DNA of 64,000 nt from Streptomyces sp. HD. GTDB lineage: Bacteria; Actinomycetota; Actinomycetes; Streptomycetales; Streptomycetaceae. Location of the stretch: positions 1 through 64,000 of the forward strand of contig NZ_JAQMYP010000053.1 of the NCBI RefSeq assembly GCF_028369295.1, in the 5' to 3' direction. Numbering within the stretch: the first letter of the stretch is position 1; each line of letters opens with the position of its first letter. Shown one piece after another: positions 47,274 to 55,460 of this stretch. The notes under the pieces were generated by a model, which was not told where the DNA came from, ran no database searches, and worked only from the letters and a program-made list of their open reading frames with translations. The position numbers were made by a program, and so were the translations under genes.

Positions 47274-48022
47274 TGCTGGGCCGCCTTCGGCGCGACGACC
47301 GTGAACAGGCACGAGATCGCGGTGCCCAGGGAGACCAGACAGACGGGAAGGAGGATCCAGGCGGCCACGCTGCCGAGCGTGCCGTCGCAGCTCAGTCCGC
47401 GCAGCGATCCGGCGGCGCTCCAGGCGGTGCCGGCCAGGGAGGCGGAGACCAGCATGCCCCAGGCCGCCGTGACGGCCAATGCCCGGTTCCGGCGCTCCTG
47501 TTCATCGCTGGGGCGGCGGGTGATGTGGCGCAGGGCATAGCCGCAGGCGCCGGTACCGAGAGCCAGGGAGACGAGGGCCGGAACGATGTAGAAGGATCCG
47601 GGCCAGGGACCATGGGACTCGGTCACGCCGGAGCAGGACATGGTCAGCGCGCGCCCCGCCCGGCCCATGTCGTCGGGGGAGCCGATCGCGGTCGCGGTGA
47701 CGAGGAGCGCGATGAGCAGGGCCGCCTCGATGAACAGCAGCACTGTCAGCCGGGGCGGAACGTAGTCGCGGATCCGGCGGGGGGCGAGTCCGGCCGTGCG
47801 GACGGCGCCTTGAGGGCGGGCAGTGATGTATTCGCCGAGCAGCACACTGGCCGCGGCGCAGAGGCCGAACGCGGGTAGGGCGATGAGGACTCCGGTCCCG
47901 AGCCCGCCGGAGTTTTCGATCAGGCAGAGGGAGAGCAGGGCACCGGCGGTCAGACCGCCGAAGCGTGCGTAGCGGTCGGCGCGAGCGCGAGCCTGTGATG
48001 CGGGCGGAACGGTGTCGAACAT
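47270..48022 (-). CDS. Multi-pass membrane protein, operon partner of GntR
   Basis: A 250-residue protein with about six hydrophobic helices, starting MFDTVPPASQARARADRYAR. A loop with two cysteines (LTMSCSGVTESHGPW, SLRGLSCDG) lies outside. Family not recognised. Overlap with GntR and the palindromes upstream fit a YtrA-like arrangement in which a short GntR controls membrane or ABC genes. The start has GGGGG upstream. Confidence 0.7.
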   Translation of the reverse strand: MFDTVPPASQARARADRYARFGGLTAGALLSLCLIENSGGLGTGVLIALPAFGLCAAASVLLGEYITARPQGAVRTAGLAPRRIRDYVPPRLTVLLFIEAALLIALLVTATAIGSPDDMGRAGRALTMSCSGVTESHGPWPGSFYIVPALVSLALGTGACGYALRHITRRPSDEQERRNRALAVTAAWGMLVSASLAGTAWSAAGSLRGLSCDGTLGSVAAWILLPVCLVSLGTAISCLFTVVAPKAAQQ

Positions 48023-48040
48023 GAGGGCCCCCGATGAGTG

Positions 48041-48065
48041 CACTTGTATCAAGTGATAGATACAA
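48041..48065. promoter_or_regulatory. Overlapping palindromes upstream of the GntR operon
   Basis: CACTTGTATCAAGTG (48041-48055) has 6-bp perfect arms. TTGTATC (48044-48050) and GATACAA (48059-48065) form a second perfect inverted repeat. They lie 19-43 bases upstream of the membrane-protein ATG and contain the GTnTAC-like halves expected of GntR operators. Confidence 0.65.
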
Positions 48066-48210
48066 ATCAGGAGTACAAGATGACCCGCCAGGGATCTTGT
48101 GTCAAATGCTCGGTACAAAATGCCAGGCGGAGGTCCGGACCACCCCGGACCAGGCGGCCGTGATGCCGTCGGCGGCCTTGACCAGGAAACCCCTTACCGC
48201 GCCAGCCGCA

Positions 48211-48310
48211 CCGACACCCCACCGTCCACCACCAGGTCACGCCCCGTGACCCACGACACGAGCCCTGACGCCAGGAACACGCACGCGTCCCCCACGCCTC
48301 AACCTCCCGG
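48211..48310 (-). pseudogene. Duplicated, decayed 3' end of the SDR gene
   Basis: The sequence CCGACACCCCACCGTCCACC and what follows to CAACCTCCCGG is closely similar to the 3' end of the intact SDR gene (50186-50296), with scattered substitutions and a deletion of about a dozen bases. It carries the codons for the last ~35 residues (GHDLVVDGGVS type ending) but no upstream part. It marks a duplication boundary. Confidence 0.75.
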
Positions 48311-48371
48311 CAATGACCATCACGGCGGGCCGAGGGTGCAGGGACGCACGTCCGTCAACGGCAATTGACAC

Positions 48372-48405
48372 ACCCATGATGTCAACCTAAGTTGACATCA
48401 TGGGT
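48372..48405. promoter_or_regulatory. 15-bp perfect inverted repeat overlapping a start codon
   Basis: Arm ACCCATGATGTCAAC (48372-48386) is repeated inverted at 48391-48405 with a CTAA spacer. The DUF998 ATG lies inside the right arm and no ribosome binding site precedes it. Binding of a dimeric regulator or RNA folding would directly block expression. Confidence 0.7.
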
Positions 48406-49011
48406 AATCAAGCGCTGCTTGCCTGCGGGGTGGCCGCCGGCCCGCTGTTCACCGCCGCGTATCTGCTGGTGGGTGCCGGGCGCAGGGACTACAGGTCGCT
48501 CCGCCACCCCGTCAGTTCGCTTGCTCTGGGCCCCGCCGGGTGGGTGCAGTCCGTGAGCTTCCTCTGTGCAGGCTTACTCTCGTTGGCATTTTCAGCGGGG
48601 TTGTGGCGTGCTGGACCTTCCCGCCGGGGTGCGCTGCTGATCGGCGTATGGGCGGTCGGCCTGGTGGGCGCCGGCATCTTCCGGACGGATCCGGTGCGGG
48701 GTTACCCGCCCGGCACGCCTGATCGGCTGGAGCGCCACACCATCGCAGGCACACTGCACGATCTGCTCTCCCTGCTCGCCTTCCTCGCGCTTGCCGTCGC
48801 GTGCTTCCTGCTTGCCCTGCCGGGCTCGCCGGGGTGGGCCGTCTACTCGATCGCCAGCGGTGTGCTTTTCGCCACGACCATGGTGCTGGCCGGCGCCGCG
48901 TTCGACCAGAGTCAGCGATTGGCCGACCTCGGCGGACTGATCCAGCGCACCGCCATCACCATTGGCTGGACCTGGTTGACACTGCTTGCCATACGCGCCC
49001 TCCACACCTGA
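48400..49011 (+). CDS. DUF998-family membrane protein
   Basis: A 203-residue protein with six hydrophobic helices. GRRDYRSLRHPVSSLALGPAGW and IFRTDPVRGYPPGTPD are characteristic of DUF998. The biochemical role is not known. The ATG lies in an inverted repeat with no Shine-Dalgarno, suggesting leaderless or tightly controlled translation. It is convergent with the PadR-linked membrane gene. Confidence 0.8.
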   Translation: MGNQALLACGVAAGPLFTAAYLLVGAGRRDYRSLRHPVSSLALGPAGWVQSVSFLCAGLLSLAFSAGLWRAGPSRRGALLIGVWAVGLVGAGIFRTDPVRGYPPGTPDRLERHTIAGTLHDLLSLLAFLALAVACFLLALPGSPGWAVYSIASGVLFATTMVLAGAAFDQSQRLADLGGLIQRTAITIGWTWLTLLAIRALHT

Positions 49012-49083
49012 ACTCCCCCACCACAAACACCCCCGCCAGCCGCTGCTGAAGGGCGAGCTCGCGAACGCGGGACGGCTTTTGGC

Positions 49084-49683
49084 TCACTCGGACGAATCCT
49101 GGTCGACGCCGGGCGCGCCGCCCTTCCTCCCCCGCGCATCGGCGACGGCGTACGGCAGCCCGGGCAGGAGCAGGGCCACGGCCGCCCACAGTGGCAGGGT
49201 GAACAGCTCCCCGTCGCCGTCCAGCCACAGGGCGAGCAGTACCGCGGCCAGGCAGGCGACCAGGCCGACCGCCAGGCCTTTGGCGAACCCCAGGCTGCCA
49301 CGCCGCAGCTCCCAGGCGACCGTGACCGCTGCGACGATGGCGAAGAAGGCGACATCGTCCACGCTCACCACCCGTTCGGTGGTCCACCGGATCAGACATG
49401 AGATCAGCATCAGTGTGCCGATGGCGAAGCAGGCCAGCGCGGCCGTGCGCAGCAGTCGGCGGGCGAACGGAGCACGGGCCCGCGCCCAGGACGCGGCGAA
49501 CTCCTTGACATCGTCGCCCACGACATCCTGGGGCGTGCGGCCTGCGGCCACCGCGTCCTCCAGATGTGCGGAGAGCTCGTCGAGCATCTCCCGGACGGAG
49601 GCGTCGTCGATGCCCCGGTACTCCCAGTTGCTGCGGCAGACCGCGAGTATCTGCTGGTTCGTCATGGTGCGCTGGTCCGTCAT
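49084..49683 (-). CDS. HAAS/DUF1700-like membrane protein, PadR partner
   Basis: A 199-residue protein. The N-terminal ~80 residues are a helical cytosolic domain (MLDELSAHLEDAVAAGRTPQ, VVGDDVKEFAASWA) of the type next to PadR regulators. Four hydrophobic helices follow (AALACFAIGTLMLISCLI and others). The ATG overlaps the PadR stop (ATGA). Start at 49683 is preferred because GGGGGAA lies upstream; an in-frame ATG at 49665 is possible. Confidence 0.8.
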   Translation of the reverse strand: MTDQRTMTNQQILAVCRSNWEYRGIDDASVREMLDELSAHLEDAVAAGRTPQDVVGDDVKEFAASWARARAPFARRLLRTAALACFAIGTLMLISCLIRWTTERVVSVDDVAFFAIVAAVTVAWELRRGSLGFAKGLAVGLVACLAAVLLALWLDGDGELFTLPLWAAVALLLPGLPYAVADARGRKGGAPGVDQDSSE

Positions 49684-50057
49684 GGTGCGCTTCCCCCCGT
49701 GGGTTCGCTGTCGGTCAGAATCCGGCCCACACCGGCGCTGAAGGCCTGCCATACGGCCCGGCCGCTGCCCAGTTCGGCACGTCCCGCTTCGGTCAAGCGG
49801 TAGTACTTGCGTGGAGCGCCACCGCTGGCCGACGGGGCACGGTAAGAGGAGATGAACCCCTCCCGCTCCAGCCGGGCGAGCAACGGATAGATACTGCCTT
49901 CGCTCACGAGGTCGAGTCCGTGGTCGGCCAGTGCCGCCACGAACTCGAAGCCGTAGCGCGGCCGTTCGGCGATCAGCGCGAGCAGGCACAGGTCGAGCAC
50001 TCCGCGCAGAAGCTGGCTACGACGCTGGTCACCGACGGCGGGCAGGCCCTTTGTCAT
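49680..50057 (-). CDS. PadR-family transcriptional regulator
   Basis: A 125-residue winged-helix repressor: RGVLDLCLLALIAERPRYGF, LVSEGSIYPLLARLEREGFI, and the beta-wing APRKYYRLTEAGRAEL. ATG 50057 is chosen; TTG 50066 is less likely. It forms an operon with the following membrane gene, and palindromes of the CAAGAT type lie just upstream, implying autoregulation. Confidence 0.92.
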   Translation of the reverse strand: MTKGLPAVGDQRRSQLLRGVLDLCLLALIAERPRYGFEFVAALADHGLDLVSEGSIYPLLARLEREGFISSYRAPSASGGAPRKYYRLTEAGRAELGSGRAVWQAFSAGVGRILTDSEPTGGSAP

Positions 50058-50081
50058 GCGGTACAAGATAGTCAGCCGTTG

Positions 50082-50096
50082 TCTTGCGCTGCAAGA
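50082..50096. promoter_or_regulatory. Candidate PadR operator
   Basis: TCTTGCGCTGCAAGA has perfect 6-bp arms around GCT. Related ACAAGATA and GACAAGACA copies lie at 50063 and 50105. The cluster sits 25-50 bases upstream of the PadR ATG. Confidence 0.6.
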
Positions 50097-50168
50097 TACT
50101 TGCGGGACAAGACAATGATTGGCACGAGAATGAGTGGCCTCGGCTGCGGAGGCGGGTGGCGGGCCGGG

Positions 50169-50936
50169 TCACCACGTCGGCCGAGCCGACACCCCACCGT
50201 CCACCACCAGGTCATGCCCCGTCACCCACCCCGCGAGCCCCGAAGCCAGGAACACGCACGCGTCCCCGACGTCCTCCGGCCGCCCCAACCTCCCGGCCGG
50301 CGCCGCCCGTTCCCAGCGCCGCACCCCCTCCGGCCAGGCCTCCGCCAGCCCCTCCCGGTGGATCAGGCCGGGTGAGACCGAGTTCACGCGGATGCCGAAG
50401 GGGCCGTACTCCAGGGCAGCAGACCTGGCATGCATCACGACCGCCGCCTTGGACGCGGAGTAGTGGGCATGCAACGGCGCCGGATGGCTCGCCTCGATCG
50501 ACGCGATGTGGGTGACCGAGCCGCCACCGTCCTGCTCCCGCATGATGTCCGCCGCGGCCTGCGTGCAGGCGAACACGCTCGACAGGTTGGTGTCGACGAC
50601 CGCCCGCCACTCCGCGACGGACATGCCCCGCAGCTCCCGCGTCGGCTGCACCCCCGCGTTGTTGACCAGCGCCGTCAGCCGCCCGCCACCCCACTCGGCG
50701 GCCTCCCCCACCACCCGCAGGCAGGCGTCCTCGTCGCTCAGATCGCCCCGCACGACAACGGCCCGTCCACCCGACTCCCGGACCCGGGAGGCCACTTCGT
50801 CCGCCGCCTCCACCGCCGTACGGCAATGCAGCACGACCGCCGCGCCCTCCTCGGCGAACCGCCACGCGATCCCCCGCCCGATGCCCCCGCCCGCGCCCGT
50901 GACCAGGGCGACCTGTCCGTCCAGGAGTCCGTTCAT
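50169..50936 (-). CDS. Short-chain dehydrogenase/reductase
   Basis: A 255-residue NAD(P)-dependent oxidoreductase. The cofactor loop is VTGAGGGIGRGIA, NNAG is at VNNAGVQPT, and the catalytic residues are Ser in THIASIEAS and YSASK. The ending GHDLVVDGGVSA is typical. The ATG overlaps the stop of the cupin gene (ATGA). A partial copy of its 3' end lies 2 kb away (48211). Substrate unknown; it may belong to the iron-regulated set. Confidence 0.93.
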   Translation of the reverse strand: MNGLLDGQVALVTGAGGGIGRGIAWRFAEEGAAVVLHCRTAVEAADEVASRVRESGGRAVVVRGDLSDEDACLRVVGEAAEWGGGRLTALVNNAGVQPTRELRGMSVAEWRAVVDTNLSSVFACTQAAADIMREQDGGGSVTHIASIEASHPAPLHAHYSASKAAVVMHARSAALEYGPFGIRVNSVSPGLIHREGLAEAWPEGVRRWERAAPAGRLGRPEDVGDACVFLASGLAGWVTGHDLVVDGGVSARPTW

Positions 50937-51406
50937 GGGCGGCACAGTGTCTCGATGCGGGCGGTCTCGGAGGGGTAGCGCGCCGTCAGCTCGGCCAGGT
51001 CGCCGTGCTCGTAGCCCTCGTAGGTGAAACCCGGTGCCATGGTGCAGCCGAAGAAGGTCCAGGATCCGCCCGCCGTCACCCGCGCCCCCATCCAGGTCCC
51101 GGCCGGGACGGTGAGCTGGATGTGCTGGCCGCGCGCCACGTCGGGGCCGAGCACGGCGGTGCGGGACGTGCCGTCCGGGGCGAGGAGCAGCATCTCCAAG
51201 GGGTCGCCGAGGTAGAAGTGCCAGACCTCGTCGGACGGGAGGCGGTGCAGGGCCGAGTAGTCGTCCGCGGTCAGCAGGACGACTATCGCCGTGCCCTGCG
51301 GCCGCCCGTCGGACCGCTCGGGCCCCGCCCAGGTCTGCCGGTACAGGCCGCCCTCGCGCGGGATCGGCTCCAGGGAGTAGTGCGCGACGAGGTCTTCTGG
51401 GGTCAC
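50933..51406 (-). CDS. DUF985/Cupin_5 protein
   Basis: A 157-residue beta-barrel protein: LIAHYSLEPIP-type start (LVAHYSLEPIPREGGLYRQT), SDEVWHFYLGDPLEML and GARVTAGGSWTFFGCTMAPG, which mark the DUF985 cupin family. Metal-binding His and Glu are present but the reaction is unknown. It lies 10 bases after the acetyltransferase and is coupled to the SDR gene. Confidence 0.9.
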   Translation of the reverse strand: MTPEDLVAHYSLEPIPREGGLYRQTWAGPERSDGRPQGTAIVVLLTADDYSALHRLPSDEVWHFYLGDPLEMLLLAPDGTSRTAVLGPDVARGQHIQLTVPAGTWMGARVTAGGSWTFFGCTMAPGFTYEGYEHGDLAELTARYPSETARIETLCRP

Positions 51407-51416
51407 GTCGGGAAGG

Positions 51417-52205
51417 CTACCCCCGGTTCAGGAAGGCGAGTTGGGCCTTCTTCTCCGGGATGTACACGTCCGGCAGGTCGACCTCCGGCAGCACGACGAC
51501 CGGGCCGGCCGTGAAGCCCTGCTTGAGGAAGCGGGCTATGGCCTTCTCGTTCCTCACGTCCGGGTCGACGACCACCCGTCGGTGGTCCAGGGTCCGGAAG
51601 ACGTACGACGCCACGACGGTCAGCAGCGCCGAGGTCCAGCCCGGTTGCCCGCCCTCGGGGCCGGCGGGGGCGATCAGCAGGTGGACGCCGATGTCGCCGG
51701 GCCGGACGTCGTAGCACTCGCCGACGCGGTCGGCCTCCGGCTCGTACGTCTGGAGCAGCGCGACCGGCTCGGCGTCCCGCAGCACCAGGAACGCGTGATG
51801 GGTGTCGAGGGTGGCCATGTGGGCGTAGATCTCGGACACCTGGTCCCTGGTCAGGCCGTTCATGCCCCAGAAGGTGGCCCGTTCCTGAGTGACCCAGCCG
51901 TGGACGACCTCGGCGTCGGCCTGCGGGTCGAGGGGCCGGACACGGACCGTTCCGAAGCCGTCGACACCCTGCTCGTGCACGGCCTCCACGCCTTCCACGC
52001 CTTCCACGGCCCCCGCGGCTCCCGCGGCTCCCACGCCTTCCACGCCTTCCACGCCTCCCACGCCTCCCACGCCTTCCACGCCTTCCACGGCCCCCGCGGC
52101 TCCCGCGGCTCCCGCGGCTCCCGCGGCTCCCGCGGCTCCCGCGGCTTCCACGGCTTCCACGGCTTCACGAACAGCGGCAGGGACGACCGCGGGCAGCTCA
52201 GACAT
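51417..52205 (-). CDS. AlcB/IucB-type acetyltransferase with repetitive N-terminus
   Basis: A 262-residue GNAT enzyme. The catalytic half (about 85-262) has the siderophore-acyltransferase pattern: FWGMNGLTRDQVSEIYAH, GVHLLIAPAG and VVVDPDVRNEKAIARFLKQG. Such enzymes acetylate or succinylate N-hydroxylysine or cadaverine in hydroxamate siderophore synthesis. The first ~80 residues are an odd repeat of Glu-Gly-Val and Gly-Ala-Ala units with no fold. It overlaps the acylase gene by eight bases, and both lie under an iron box. Confidence 0.85.
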   Translation of the reverse strand: MSELPAVVPAAVREAVEAVEAAGAAGAAGAAGAAGAAGAVEGVEGVGGVGGVEGVEGVGAAGAAGAVEGVEGVEAVHEQGVDGFGTVRVRPLDPQADAEVVHGWVTQERATFWGMNGLTRDQVSEIYAHMATLDTHHAFLVLRDAEPVALLQTYEPEADRVGECYDVRPGDIGVHLLIAPAGPEGGQPGWTSALLTVVASYVFRTLDHRRVVVDPDVRNEKAIARFLKQGFTAGPVVVLPEVDLPDVYIPEKKAQLAFLNRG

Positions 52206-54411
52206 CGGATTCCTTCTCCAGCTTGGTGAAATCGGTGACGACCGGGGCCAGGTCTCCCCGCAGCCACAAAGGGAGTTGGTCGCGGTGGTGGCCCGAACCG
52301 GGGATGCCGGAGGCACCCAGCGGGACCACCCACAGGCTTGCCTCGCGGTCGGCCAGGTCCCAGACGTAGCGGGCGGCCGGACCGCGCGCGCTCAGGTCGG
52401 TCAGGCCGGGGACGGCCGACGTGCACAGTACGCAGTCGTGGTCGCCGGAGAGGCCGGGCGCGTCGTACGACGGGTCGGGGAGGGCCCGCCAGGGTGCGAG
52501 GCGGTGGCTGTCGCCCCAGGTGCCGGTGGGCGGCTCGGCGGCCACCTCCTCCACCGCCGCGCGGACGGCCACGGCACGGTCGACGCCGTACAACTCCTCG
52601 GCACGCAGCAGGTGTTCGAGGGCGAAGCCGACCCGGGGGAGCAGGGCCAGCCAGGGGAGGAGGACCTCCGGGTAGGCGGGCGGGGAGGACAGCGCGGCGA
52701 AGGCGGGATGCGCGGCGATCCGCCGTACGACCGCTCCGCGCACCGCCGCGTACAGCGCCGCGGCCTCGCTGTCCGCGTCCATACGGCGGTCCCAGGCCAG
52801 GAGGGTCCGCCGGACGCGGTCGGCCTCGGGAGTGAGGGTGTCGACGGTGCCCAGGATCTCCAACAGGGGCTCCGCGGACGCCAGTCGGGTGTCCATGTGG
52901 ATCGCCGGCATGTCGGCGGCCGACCAGCGGCCCTTCTCGCCGAGCAGGGCCGTGATGCGGTCGGCGCGGTGGGGAGGGGCGAACTCGATGCCGAGGGGTG
53001 CGGCGAGGCCGCGCTGGTTGGCCATGGCCGCGATGCCGTCGGTGAGCCCGCCGCGGGGCGTCTCGTGGCGGCCGTGCCAGTCGTGGCCGGGCTCCCAGGC
53101 GGGCACCAGCCGGGTGCGGTTGGCGGCGGAGCGCACCGGCACCCGCCCGGCGACGCGGTGCAGCAGACCGCCCTCGGTGTCGGCGGCCTGGAGGACGTTG
53201 ACGGGCTCGGCCCACAGGTCCACGGCACGGTCGACGTCGGCGACCCGGCGGGCGCGCAGGAGGGGGAGGAGCGCGCTGAAACCGAGGTCGGCGGTGACGC
53301 GGGGTGGGTAGCGGAGGGTTACGGCGAGGGGCTCATCAAGGAAACCTTCCTGCACCCCTGTGCTCAGCCCCTCGTTCAGCCCCTCGTTCAGTCCTTCGCC
53401 CATCCCCTCGCTCAGCCCTTCCCCCATGCCTTCGCTCAGCGCATCACTCAGCCCCTCGTTGAGCCCTTCACTCAGCCCATCGGGCAACCCCTCAGGCCCC
53501 CCGATGATCACCGGCCCCCGCTCCGTCTCGATCACCTCGACCTCGACCGGCTCCTCCCCCGCGACCTCCACCACCTCGGTGTGCCGAGTGGCGCGCCGCC
53601 ACACCCCGTCCGGGCCCAGGGCCTCCACGCCCGCCCCGGTGCGCCGCAGCCGCTCCCGGTACAGGTCCTGGTAGTCGGCCATGGCGTTGGTGATGGCCCA
53701 GGCGACCGTGCCGGTGTGGCCGAAGTGGGCGATGCCGGGGACGCCGGGGACGGCGAGGCCGATGACGTCGAACTCGGGGCAGGAGAGGTGGATCTGCTGG
53801 TAGACGCCGGGCTCTTCGATGAAGCGGTGCGGGTCGCCGGCGATGATCGCCTGCCCGGTGACGGTCCGCTCGCCGCTCACCAGCCAGCCGTTGCTGCCGG
53901 AGGTGCCGGGCCCGTCGATGGCGAACAGCCCCACCGCGTCGGCGCCGAGATGCCGCACGACCTGCTCACGCCAGAGCTTGGCCGGGAACCCGGCGAAGAG
54001 GATGTGGATGCCGAGCCAGACACCGAGCGGGGTCCAGGGCTCCCAACGGCCGGGCACGAGCCCGGTCCTGGCGAACTCCGGCGTACGGGCCGCCCCCGCC
54101 TCCAGCGCCTCGTTGACCCCGTCGACGTACGCCCGTACCCAGGCCGCCGTCTCCGGGTCCTGTCTCTCCAGCTCGGCGAAGCAGCGTCTGGCCGTGTCGT
54201 CGAGGCGGGCCCGTCTGACGAACCGGTCCCAGGGCAGGGCCTCGGCGCCGAGGAAGGACGCGGACGTCCCCTGCGACCGGTGCCGCTCCACCTCCAGCTG
54301 CCAGGCCCGGTCGAGGGCGGTCACCCGGCCCTGGGCGCGGGCGAGTTCGGTCACGTCGTCCGCGCGGAGATGCGGAATGCCCCAGGCGTCGCGGTAGATC
54401 TCACCCGTCAT
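52198..54411 (-). CDS. Penicillin acylase-like Ntn hydrolase, iron-regulated
   Basis: A 737-residue Ntn-hydrolase. It starts MTGEIYRDAWGIPHLRAD, the usual alpha-chain opening, and has the autocatalytic site GPGTSGSNGWLVSG with the nucleophile Ser of the beta-chain. No signal peptide is seen, so it should act in the cytosol, unlike PvdQ. Between about 340 and 390 is a repeat of Glu-Gly-Leu-Asn/Ser units (SEGLNEGLSDALSEGMGEGL). An iron box precedes it and a siderophore-type acetyltransferase follows, so it may trim or repair an acylated siderophore. Amide target is unknown. The ATG has GGAGGG six to nine bases upstream. Confidence 0.87.
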   Translation of the reverse strand: MTGEIYRDAWGIPHLRADDVTELARAQGRVTALDRAWQLEVERHRSQGTSASFLGAEALPWDRFVRRARLDDTARRCFAELERQDPETAAWVRAYVDGVNEALEAGAARTPEFARTGLVPGRWEPWTPLGVWLGIHILFAGFPAKLWREQVVRHLGADAVGLFAIDGPGTSGSNGWLVSGERTVTGQAIIAGDPHRFIEEPGVYQQIHLSCPEFDVIGLAVPGVPGIAHFGHTGTVAWAITNAMADYQDLYRERLRRTGAGVEALGPDGVWRRATRHTEVVEVAGEEPVEVEVIETERGPVIIGGPEGLPDGLSEGLNEGLSDALSEGMGEGLSEGMGEGLNEGLNEGLSTGVQEGFLDEPLAVTLRYPPRVTADLGFSALLPLLRARRVADVDRAVDLWAEPVNVLQAADTEGGLLHRVAGRVPVRSAANRTRLVPAWEPGHDWHGRHETPRGGLTDGIAAMANQRGLAAPLGIEFAPPHRADRITALLGEKGRWSAADMPAIHMDTRLASAEPLLEILGTVDTLTPEADRVRRTLLAWDRRMDADSEAAALYAAVRGAVVRRIAAHPAFAALSSPPAYPEVLLPWLALLPRVGFALEHLLRAEELYGVDRAVAVRAAVEEVAAEPPTGTWGDSHRLAPWRALPDPSYDAPGLSGDHDCVLCTSAVPGLTDLSARGPAARYVWDLADREASLWVVPLGASGIPGSGHHRDQLPLWLRGDLAPVVTDFTKLEKESDV

Positions 54412-54430
54412 CCTGTGTCCCTCCAATGCT

Positions 54431-54449
54431 TTAGGTTAGCCTTCCCTAA
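54431..54449. promoter_or_regulatory. Iron box (DmdR/IdeR operator)
   Basis: TTAGGTTAGCCTTCCCTAA matches the 19-bp iron box TTAGGTTAGGCTAACCTAA at 15 of 19 positions. It is between two divergent genes (20 and 40 bases from their starts), so iron-loaded DmdR would repress both the acylase operon and the siderophore-interacting protein. Confidence 0.88.
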
Positions 54450-54489
54450 GTAATCTGGGCAGGAATCGTACTTGAAGGGTGAAGGAACC

Positions 54490-55209
54490 ATGGGGCAGGG
54501 GCACGGCTGGGAGGGCGCGGTCCTGAAGCTGCTGCGCGCGAAGGACTTCGTGTTCACGGTGACGGGTGCCGAGGACGTCACCGGGCAGTACCGCCGGGTC
54601 CACCTCGCGGACGGCGGCATGCTGGCGGCGACCGGCGTGCATCCCACGATGTGGGTCCGGCTCTGGTTCGACAACGCGGGCAAGCCGCACCAGCGCGCCT
54701 ACACCCTGGTCGACCCGGACCCTGCGGCCGGCACCTTCAGCCTGGAGTTCGCCCTGCACGAGGGGCGCGCCAGCGACTGGGCGCGGGCGGCCAAGCCCGG
54801 CGACACCATCGAGGCGACGGTCCACGGCACCGACTTCACCAACCCTGACCCGGCCCCCTCCCACGTCTTCGCCATCGCCGACCCGGCCTCCCTCCCCGCC
54901 CTCAACTCCCTGCTCGGAGCCCTGGACTCGACTCCGGCGACGGTCTGGTTCGAGGGCGAGCGGGACGGCCTCCCCTTCCGCACCGAGCCCTCCCGCCACG
55001 ACGTACGGACCCTGCCGAGGCGCGACGCCGGAGCCCACCTGGTCGCCCAGGTGAAGGAGACCCTGCCCGACCTGGTGAAGGGCACCCCGGACCCGTACGT
55101 CTGGATCGCCTGCGACACCGCCACGACCCGGGCCCTCACGTCGTACGTCCGCAAGGAGCTGGGCCTGCCGAAGCAGCGGGTGAACGCGCTGGGGTACTGG
55201 CGGGCGTGA
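54490..55209 (+). CDS. Siderophore-interacting protein, FAD-dependent ferric reductase
   Basis: A 239-residue cytosolic flavoprotein releasing iron from ferric siderophores. The FAD-binding barrel has HQRAYTLVD (RxYS/T motif). The NAD(P)H domain ends with YVWIACDTATTRALTSYVRK and NALGYWRA, the usual SIP ending. GAAGGAA lies just before the ATG. It is divergent from the acylase operon and shares its iron box. Confidence 0.95.
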   Translation: MGQGHGWEGAVLKLLRAKDFVFTVTGAEDVTGQYRRVHLADGGMLAATGVHPTMWVRLWFDNAGKPHQRAYTLVDPDPAAGTFSLEFALHEGRASDWARAAKPGDTIEATVHGTDFTNPDPAPSHVFAIADPASLPALNSLLGALDSTPATVWFEGERDGLPFRTEPSRHDVRTLPRRDAGAHLVAQVKETLPDLVKGTPDPYVWIACDTATTRALTSYVRKELGLPKQRVNALGYWRA

Positions 55210-55311
55210 CTGGGCGCGGGGCGGTGGGGGACGGGTAGGGCTGCACCGTGTCGAAGCAGGGCGGCTGGGGGGGACGGACAGGGCCGCACGTGTCGACGTA
55301 GGGCGGCAGGG

Positions 55312-55385
55312 GGTCGGCGCGGAGCGGTAGGGGGTCGGCGCGGAGTGGGAGGGGGGCGGCGCGGAGCGGGAGGGGGGCGGCGCAG
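55312..55385. repeat. 21-bp tandem repeat, about 3.5 copies
   Basis: Units of the type GGTCGGCGCGGAGCGGTAGGG repeat in tandem between the siderophore-interacting protein and the HhH-GPD gene. Copies differ by a few bases. No coding reading is convincing. Confidence 0.75.
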
Positions 55386-55460
55386 GTCTGCGGTGTGCCG
55401 GCGCGAGCGGTGGCGGCGCGAGGGCTGCGGGGTGGGAGTGGAGGGGGCATGATCGGGGCC

